NCBI RefSeq assembly: GCF_020614375.1
Contig: NZ_CP085333.1
Coordinates: 1 to 64,000, forward strand
Reading direction: 5' to 3'
DNA: 64,000 nt
Source: Haladaptatus salinisoli
GTDB taxonomy: Archaea > Halobacteriota > Halobacteria > Halobacteriales > Haladaptataceae
The position numbers and the translations under genes are program-made. This document shows positions 58,832 through 64,000 of the stretch, one piece after another (the stretch's first letter is position 1; each line of letters opens with the position of its first letter). The notes below the pieces were generated by a model. That model saw only the letters and a program-made list of their open reading frames with translations, did not search any database and had not been told where the DNA came from.

Positions 58832-60538
58832 ATGGAGCGGCGTTCAAAACTTGGACTCACTATTGCCGCATCAGGCTTCTCGGCAGGCATCCTCCACGCA
58901 CACGCCGTAGGATCACTCTCCCCTGGCCTCCCACTTGGCACAACAATCGCCACTGTCGGCCTCCTCGTACTTGTTTGGAGCGAACAACTTTCCATTTCAC
59001 TCTCTGCGATTGTCACCCTCGGCGCACTTTACCGCGTAGTAGCGTTCGCTATCCCACCAACCCTCCTCAATTTCGATCCTGATGCCCACGCTGTTCGTAG
59101 TCAGATCGTGCTACAAACGGGAAGTACAAAAGATCTAGTCGGAGTCTTCTACGGGACTGCTGCCGCGTTCGACGTGCATGGTGCACAGATTGCACTCCTT
59201 ACTGGCCTGCCAATAGACGATGCCTATGTGTTCTACCCACTTGCGATTGGCGTCGGGATACCCCTTCTCGCACTGTTGGCCGTCAACGTCCTCTTTCGGA
59301 GTATCGACCTCCCCACGCACTCGAAACGGATTGGACTGGGTTGTGCGGCTATACTGGCAGTGGTTGAAGCTACCACGATTCAATACGGTGCAGCCCCTGT
59401 CCCAGTTGCGTATTCGGCTCTGTTCCTTGCTGCAATCGTCTTCACTATTGTTTCATTTCTGCCTCACCGCACGTGGGAATTTCTCACCGTTCTTGCACTC
59501 TTTTCCGCTGCACTACTAACGAGTGCAAAAGTGCCGTTATTGCTCTTTGTGGCCATTCTCTCGGTATGGGTGGTAGTCGACAGTGTGACATCTACTCAAC
59601 ACCCTTCGCCGAGACAAACACCGTTAACGTTCACATTACTCTTTGGGGTGCTTCTTGCACTCCAATGGATGTACATCACGGAATTTTTTTCATTCGGTGC
59701 CGGTGCCCTTGCAGTGTTGACGAAATTGGTCATCGGCGAAGCGGCGACCAGGACTCCCCCGGCGGCAACCCCGTACTCAAAAGGCCTCTTGGAAAAGTTA
59801 CTCGGCCTTTCTAACATTCTCTCTCTTTTAGTAGCAGGTGGGATTGCATGGCTCTATATCGCAGCTACACGACTATCAAACGAGTCTGTCAAACCACTTC
59901 TCGCCGCAAGTGCGGTAACAGTGGCCTTCATTATTCCCAACCTTGTATTTGGTTCCGGGCCGGGATTCCAGCGTGTATTTGTGTACGCCGTCCCATTCGT
60001 TTGCGCTCTCATCCCTACTGCTTTACTCCTTGCCCTCAACGATAACCACCCCCGCCTACCAATCCCTTACATCCCTCAGGGAAGTGCGATAGTTTGCGGG
60101 GCTATCTTCCTCCTCGTCATTGCTAATCTTGGGTCGATGGGTGCAACACCTGACCGAGTTGGAGGCCACCGATTCTATCTCACACAATCGGAAGTTGAAG
60201 GTAAGCACTTCACTAATGCCCATATCTCCGACAACGTATATATGGACATGTATTACGGGGATGAAGTTGTCAACTTTCAGCGTGCGGCGCGTGGTCCAGA
60301 GTATCATCAATATACAGTACCCCACTCATGGGGTCGGCCACTGTTGAGCCAGGAATTATTGACGAGAAATCTAATAGCACAACAGTACTCGTATGTTGCC
60401 TACCGGCCGACTGTAGATGTTTACCGTCTCTCAGGAGGCAGGTATCGATTGATGTGGGACCCTGGAAACGTACTGGATAAACATTACTATAAGGTCTATA
60501 GTAGTGGTGGGTCGAATATCTACCGACGCCCTCAATAA
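58832..60538 (+). CDS. polytopic membrane protein, glycosyltransferase-like, 568 aa
   Basis: About 12 membrane helices. An early external loop (LNFDPDAHAVRSQIVLQTGS) with acidic residues is followed by AAAFDVHGAQIALLTGLPID, and a C-terminal extracytoplasmic domain of about 90 residues ends the chain (VYRLSGGRYRLMWDPG). The build resembles that of the protein at 47805-49445. It may be a GT-C-type transferase using lipid-linked sugars. ATG 58832 is preferred to an upstream TTG. It is divergent from the sulfatase-like gene at 57147-58544. Confidence 0.6.
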   Translation: MERRSKLGLTIAASGFSAGILHAHAVGSLSPGLPLGTTIATVGLLVLVWSEQLSISLSAIVTLGALYRVVAFAIPPTLLNFDPDAHAVRSQIVLQTGSTKDLVGVFYGTAAAFDVHGAQIALLTGLPIDDAYVFYPLAIGVGIPLLALLAVNVLFRSIDLPTHSKRIGLGCAAILAVVEATTIQYGAAPVPVAYSALFLAAIVFTIVSFLPHRTWEFLTVLALFSAALLTSAKVPLLLFVAILSVWVVVDSVTSTQHPSPRQTPLTFTLLFGVLLALQWMYITEFFSFGAGALAVLTKLVIGEAATRTPPAATPYSKGLLEKLLGLSNILSLLVAGGIAWLYIAATRLSNESVKPLLAASAVTVAFIIPNLVFGSGPGFQRVFVYAVPFVCALIPTALLLALNDNHPRLPIPYIPQGSAIVCGAIFLLVIANLGSMGATPDRVGGHRFYLTQSEVEGKHFTNAHISDNVYMDMYYGDEVVNFQRAARGPEYHQYTVPHSWGRPLLSQELLTRNLIAQQYSYVAYRPTVDVYRLSGGRYRLMWDPGNVLDKHYYKVYSSGGSNIYRRPQ

Positions 60539-60977
60539 CACACGATTAGTATACTATATATAAAATTGCACATATTTAACAGTGGGCAAAAATGATTACA
60601 CAGTATGTCTGAATGAATATATTTGACCGTAACGATACGATGGATTGCCACTCTTGGATCTTCACAGCCAGTATGTATCAAATAGCCAGATGGATTCGAC
60701 GGAACTTGCTGCTAGTATATTGTATCAGTTCTCGACAGAATAAGTAGAGTCATTGGTTGATTATTACGTGTCAGAGCAGTCATGAGCCAGCGTTGCTTGG
60801 TTCAGCTATCTTGCTTGGTTTTTTGCAGTCATCGATTTCCGAACCATCATTAGAAGACCATTCTGAGCGAAAACCAAGTCGTAACCAACATACCTAATTT
60901 GACCCTTTATGTAGTTATCCATCGAATATACTAATCATAATCATGCTCCTTAACGATCTTCACTAGACGATATTGGG
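60539..60977. other. AT-rich gap, no gene seen
   Basis: About 440 bp with only short interrupted frames. A few protein-like words (such as QMDSTELAASILYQFSTE near 60690-60745) suggest decayed coding DNA, but no family can be named. Confidence 0.35.
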
Positions 60978-61265
60978 ATGGAAAACCATTGCATTAATGT
61001 CGCTCTAGAACATGGCTCTGGAACTCTGATACAAATACATTCAAGTTTTTCTTACGACCAAATTCAAGACTGTTGTGTGCTATTAAATTGGAAAAGCGAT
61101 GACTTCGAGAACATGTCATCGAATGGTCTTCTCGAGAGCGCGGTCAACGAGATCTTCAGCGGTGTTACTAAACTCTCCTATCAATTAAACTATAATGAAA
61201 ATTCACTACTTCAGCCAACACTCCCAAGGACGGGGCAATTTGCACGGGTCAATGACTATGAGTAA
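60978..61265 (+). CDS. hypothetical protein, 95 aa
   Basis: A 95-residue frame starting MENHCINVALEHGSGTLIQI. It is mildly acidic, with possible strands at the N-terminus and a helix SNGLLESAVNEIFSGV. No family is recognised, no ribosome binding site is clear, and it stands alone between two AT-rich gaps. It could be real or a chance frame. Confidence 0.35.
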   Translation: MENHCINVALEHGSGTLIQIHSSFSYDQIQDCCVLLNWKSDDFENMSSNGLLESAVNEIFSGVTKLSYQLNYNENSLLQPTLPRTGQFARVNDYE

Positions 61266-61534
61266 AGCCTTTCATTGATATCTTTGTTGATTCTTTGAGT
61301 CGATAGTACCTATAGTGTTGTGACAGCATACCTGCTCTACGAGAATATCTATCACTCCCGGTCGATTCTAGGTTATTCATTAAATAAATTAAATATCTTA
61401 TATATTGGCCAATCTGATTTCTGATCTCGGGTCTAGCGTGAGAACCCTAAATGATATGATTAATAAGTGGAAATCTGACTTTGTTCTCTTGATTTATCGG
61501 TAGATACATTATGCTCACCTATCTACCTTAACAC

Positions 61535-62935
61535 ATGCAGGATAATTCCGCGGCAATATCTGTTGCAAGAGGGGTACAACGAGTTATCCCGGATTCTCTC
61601 TTCCAGAGGCTCACAAATGAGTACACATCGTTATCTAACTGGGTAAGGTTCAAGCAACGTCAGAGGAAGGTGCCGTCAATTCCATCTCTAAATAAGGACG
61701 TCCTTTTCATCGTGGTCGATTGCTTAAGGGCAGATCATACGTCCATGGAATCTTATCAACGTGAAACAACACCATTCCTTAAGGATTTTGGAACCGGCTA
61801 TGCGAATGCGGTGAGTGCCGCACCCTGGACGTTCCCGTCCGTTCCATCACTACTAACTGGCAAATACCCCCACGAACATGGAGCAACATTCACAGATAAT
61901 TTTCGGAATTTTGATACAGGTAACCTCCCTGGAGCACTGGATGACAAAGTCTACACGCTTAGTGAATTATTCGCTGGTAGTGGGTATGACACATATTTTT
62001 CGTCGGCCATTGTAACTGCGTCACTACCGATCAATGGTCGCTTTGGACAAATCCATGTTAACCACAATGCTTCTGCAGAACGGATGATAAATGACTTCAT
62101 GAATTGGTGGAAAAGCTGCGATAATAGGTTTGGTTACTTACATCTCGGCGATCTCCACCAACCACTTCATATTCCTGATAAACAACCGTTTGGTGTCATT
62201 GATGAGGGTTTAGAGAGCTTGATTGGTTGGGATTTCCGGAACGAATCGGAGTCTAATGGTGATTTTGAATACTATCGGGAGCAGAGAGTTAAACTATACG
62301 ATACTATTCTAGCTGAGGTTGATAGACAGATTGAACGACTAATTGAGTTCCTCCGTACGCGTGATGAACTTGAAGAGACTATCGTGGTGGTGGTTGGCGA
62401 CCATGGTGAAGAATTTTGGGAGCACGCTGCTCGGGAATACGAACAATATCATGATCCACGAGGATTCTATGGCGTTGGTCATGGACACAGTCTATTTGAA
62501 CCGGCCATCCGGGTTCCACTTATTTTTCACTTCCCGTCGGAAATCTCTGATCTCCCCCAGCGCATATCAACAGTAGAGATCGCCCCTCGCATTCTGCGTG
62601 AAGCAATTGTTAGATCGGATAACGACGTCCTTCGCCATGTGGGGACGGATTTTGAGCCTGATTCTGATATTATACTTTCCGAGGGTATTGGATATGGCTA
62701 CGACAAAAAATCTTTGTATAAAGGTGACTATAAACTCATCCATTCGATAAATGAGGAAGAAACCGATTTCTTGTTCGATCTCTCTGAAGATCCAAGCGAA
62801 AAAACCAACCTAAATGACACAGACAGAATAATTAAATTGATGAATTTACTCCCAAATAAGGCTAAGCATACTGGCGATGAAGTAAATGTAAATTCCGAGG
62901 CTCGTGATCGGTTGGAGGACTTAGGATACATATGA
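61535..62935 (+). CDS. sulfatase-superfamily protein, tandem copy 1, 466 aa
   Basis: DVLFIVVDCLRADHTSMESY holds Asp62, a metal ligand. AAPWTFPSVPSLLTGKYPHE places Thr99 at the nucleophile site, and FGYLHLGDLHQPLHIPD and TIVVVVGDHGEEFWEHAARE complete the metal site. The end is RDRLEDLGYI. The enzyme should move or remove a phosphate or sulfate ester on a surface polymer; Thr instead of Cys/Ser favours phosphotransfer. It overlaps its tandem paralogue by 4 bp (ATGA). No membrane helix or signal is evident, so the cytoplasmic or exported location is unclear. Confidence 0.82.
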   Translation: MQDNSAAISVARGVQRVIPDSLFQRLTNEYTSLSNWVRFKQRQRKVPSIPSLNKDVLFIVVDCLRADHTSMESYQRETTPFLKDFGTGYANAVSAAPWTFPSVPSLLTGKYPHEHGATFTDNFRNFDTGNLPGALDDKVYTLSELFAGSGYDTYFSSAIVTASLPINGRFGQIHVNHNASAERMINDFMNWWKSCDNRFGYLHLGDLHQPLHIPDKQPFGVIDEGLESLIGWDFRNESESNGDFEYYREQRVKLYDTILAEVDRQIERLIEFLRTRDELEETIVVVVGDHGEEFWEHAAREYEQYHDPRGFYGVGHGHSLFEPAIRVPLIFHFPSEISDLPQRISTVEIAPRILREAIVRSDNDVLRHVGTDFEPDSDIILSEGIGYGYDKKSLYKGDYKLIHSINEEETDFLFDLSEDPSEKTNLNDTDRIIKLMNLLPNKAKHTGDEVNVNSEARDRLEDLGYI

Positions 62936-64000
62936 CACAGTTATTCCGTCATCTTGAGCGTATAGCTGTTGACCGTGTTCCAGAAAGGATAAAACCATAT
63001 CTACGAACAGTTCGCAACCGCATCAAAGATTCTCATAATACGGTCGAATATCATCGGCGTCTCAACGGCACACCACTTGTAGAGACTAACGGAAAGGACG
63101 TGATCATCGTTGTAGTAGACTGTTTAAGAGCTGATCATACCTCACTCCGTGACTATGAACGTGAAACGACCCCGTTTCTCTCTACATTAACAGGCCAGTA
63201 TCCCCACGCCATATCTGCGGCTCCATGGACTTACTCATCGGTTTCGTCAATTCTCACAGGGCGTTATCCTCATAATCACGGTGCTCTTCCACAGGGAGAA
63301 TTCCGGAACTTCGATGACAATGTCCCCCGAGAAATTGACGATGATGTCATGTTTCTCAGTGAATTGCTTGGCAACGCAGGATATGATACATTTGCACTCA
63401 CATCCATTGGTTTCGCCGATATTGTTTCTCAGGGTCGGTTCCTAGATCGGCAGTACCGCCATGACGCTGACGCAACGACACTAGTAGATGAACTCCTTGA
63501 GTGGTGGCATAGCCATGAATCCCCCCGGTTTGCGTATCTTCATTTAGCCGATCTGCACGAGCCTTTATCCATACCCAACAACCAACCGTTTGGGCATATT
63601 GAAGAGGTAGACGGGCTTCAACGGTGGAATTTCCATAACTCCACAACCCCAACTGAAGAATTTCAGCATTATCATACGGAAAAAGTCAGGCTATACGATA
63701 CATTAATCCGTTATGTGGACAACCAATTAGAGAGACTCTATGAAAATATTGGCTATGGTGATAACCGTCCGTTGGTTGTGATTACAGGTGATCACGGTGA
63801 GGAATTCTGGGAGCACGTTGATATCGAACGAAAGCATTTCGAAGACCCTCGCAATTATTATGGTATTGGCCATGGGCATGCGTTGTTTAATGAAATTGTG
63901 AACGTCCCATTAATCATTGATCACTCAGATATTGAAGAGTCATCGGATGATTGGGTGTCCCTTGTTGATATTGCACCAACAGTGCTTGATGCTCTTGGAG
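62932..64000 (+). CDS. sulfatase-superfamily protein, tandem copy 2 (partial at window end)
   Basis: ATG 62932 overlaps the previous stop, and the frame stays open to base 64000 (356 codons). It repeats the motifs of copy 1: DVIIVVVDCLRADHTSLRDY (Asp63), AAPWTYSSVSSILTGRYPHN (Thr100), FAYLHLADLHEPLSIP and VVITGDHGEEFWEHVDIER, then GHGHALFNEIVNVPLI. It is a clear tandem duplicate that continues beyond the window. Being in one operon, both copies probably act on related acceptors in the surface glycan pathway. Confidence 0.85.
   Translation, partial: MTQLFRHLERIAVDRVPERIKPYLRTVRNRIKDSHNTVEYHRRLNGTPLVETNGKDVIIVVVDCLRADHTSLRDYERETTPFLSTLTGQYPHAISAAPWTYSSVSSILTGRYPHNHGALPQGEFRNFDDNVPREIDDDVMFLSELLGNAGYDTFALTSIGFADIVSQGRFLDRQYRHDADATTLVDELLEWWHSHESPRFAYLHLADLHEPLSIPNNQPFGHIEEVDGLQRWNFHNSTTPTEEFQHYHTEKVRLYDTLIRYVDNQLERLYENIGYGDNRPLVVITGDHGEEFWEHVDIERKHFEDPRNYYGIGHGHALFNEIVNVPLIIDHSDIEESSDDWVSLVDIAPTVLDALG

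Overview
The window is haloarchaeal. Predicted proteins are mostly acidic, a Tat signal and a PGF-CTERM anchor are present, and several small families seen mainly in Halobacteria occur (TackOD1-type zinc protein, SWIM-finger protein, tandem winged-helix regulators). Base composition is moderate overall and falls sharply after about 51.2 kb. The genus cannot be fixed from the sequence alone. No rRNA, convincing tRNA, integrase, relaxase or CRISPR array was seen.

Region 1 (1-11.3 kb) is accessory DNA: a tandem winged-helix regulator, a Tat-exported Gln/Asn-rich repeat protein that looks like a beta-solenoid or curli-like fibre, a VapBC-type toxin-antitoxin pair whose toxin ends inside an IS200/IS605-like terminus, a TackOD1-like zinc protein, a carboxymuconolactone-decarboxylase-family protein, a SWIM-finger protein and a winged-helix nucleotidyltransferase. 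Two related OB-fold (RPA-like) genes in the same orientation bracket about 6.3 kb of this cargo. Two copies of an unusual inverted-repeat element lie at 7.2 and 11.7 kb.

Region 2 (11.9-37.6 kb) is a DNA-processing and conjugation block. An Mre11-like nuclease and a Rad50/YhaN-like ATPase with a membrane hairpin overlap by 4 bp. They are followed by a 0.9 kb gap with CCTTAGG iteron-like repeats. Next, on the minus strand, come a VirB3/PrgI-like protein, a split VirB4, a VirD4/TraD-like ATPase, a PriS-like primase and a primase-associated protein. The last three overlap by 4 bp, so transfer and replication functions look translationally coupled. A second minus-strand cluster holds a VirB2-like pilin, a large surface protein, a VirB6-like channel protein and a membrane-anchored AAA+ ATPase, with a divergent PadR-type regulator. 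Between the two clusters lies a small island (28-31.6 kb) with two inverted copies of a winged-helix/small-protein cassette and a DUF433 antitoxin whose DUF5615 toxin is truncated.

Region 3 (37.6-39.4 kb) has no convincing gene but holds several two- or three-hairpin units. Arms of the best-formed units differ in sequence while staying complementary. This is the strongest candidate here for an undescribed structured element.

Region 4 (39.4-64 kb) is a cell-surface locus: a PGF-CTERM protein with a duplicated domain, two divergent giant FtsX-type permeases without a nearby ATPase, polytopic membrane proteins, several glycosyltransferases, a Wzx-like flippase and four sulfatase-superfamily proteins. 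Three of those four carry Thr where sulfatases carry the formylglycine Cys/Ser. The set looks like a glycan or glycoprotein assembly island, and the last gene runs off the window end.
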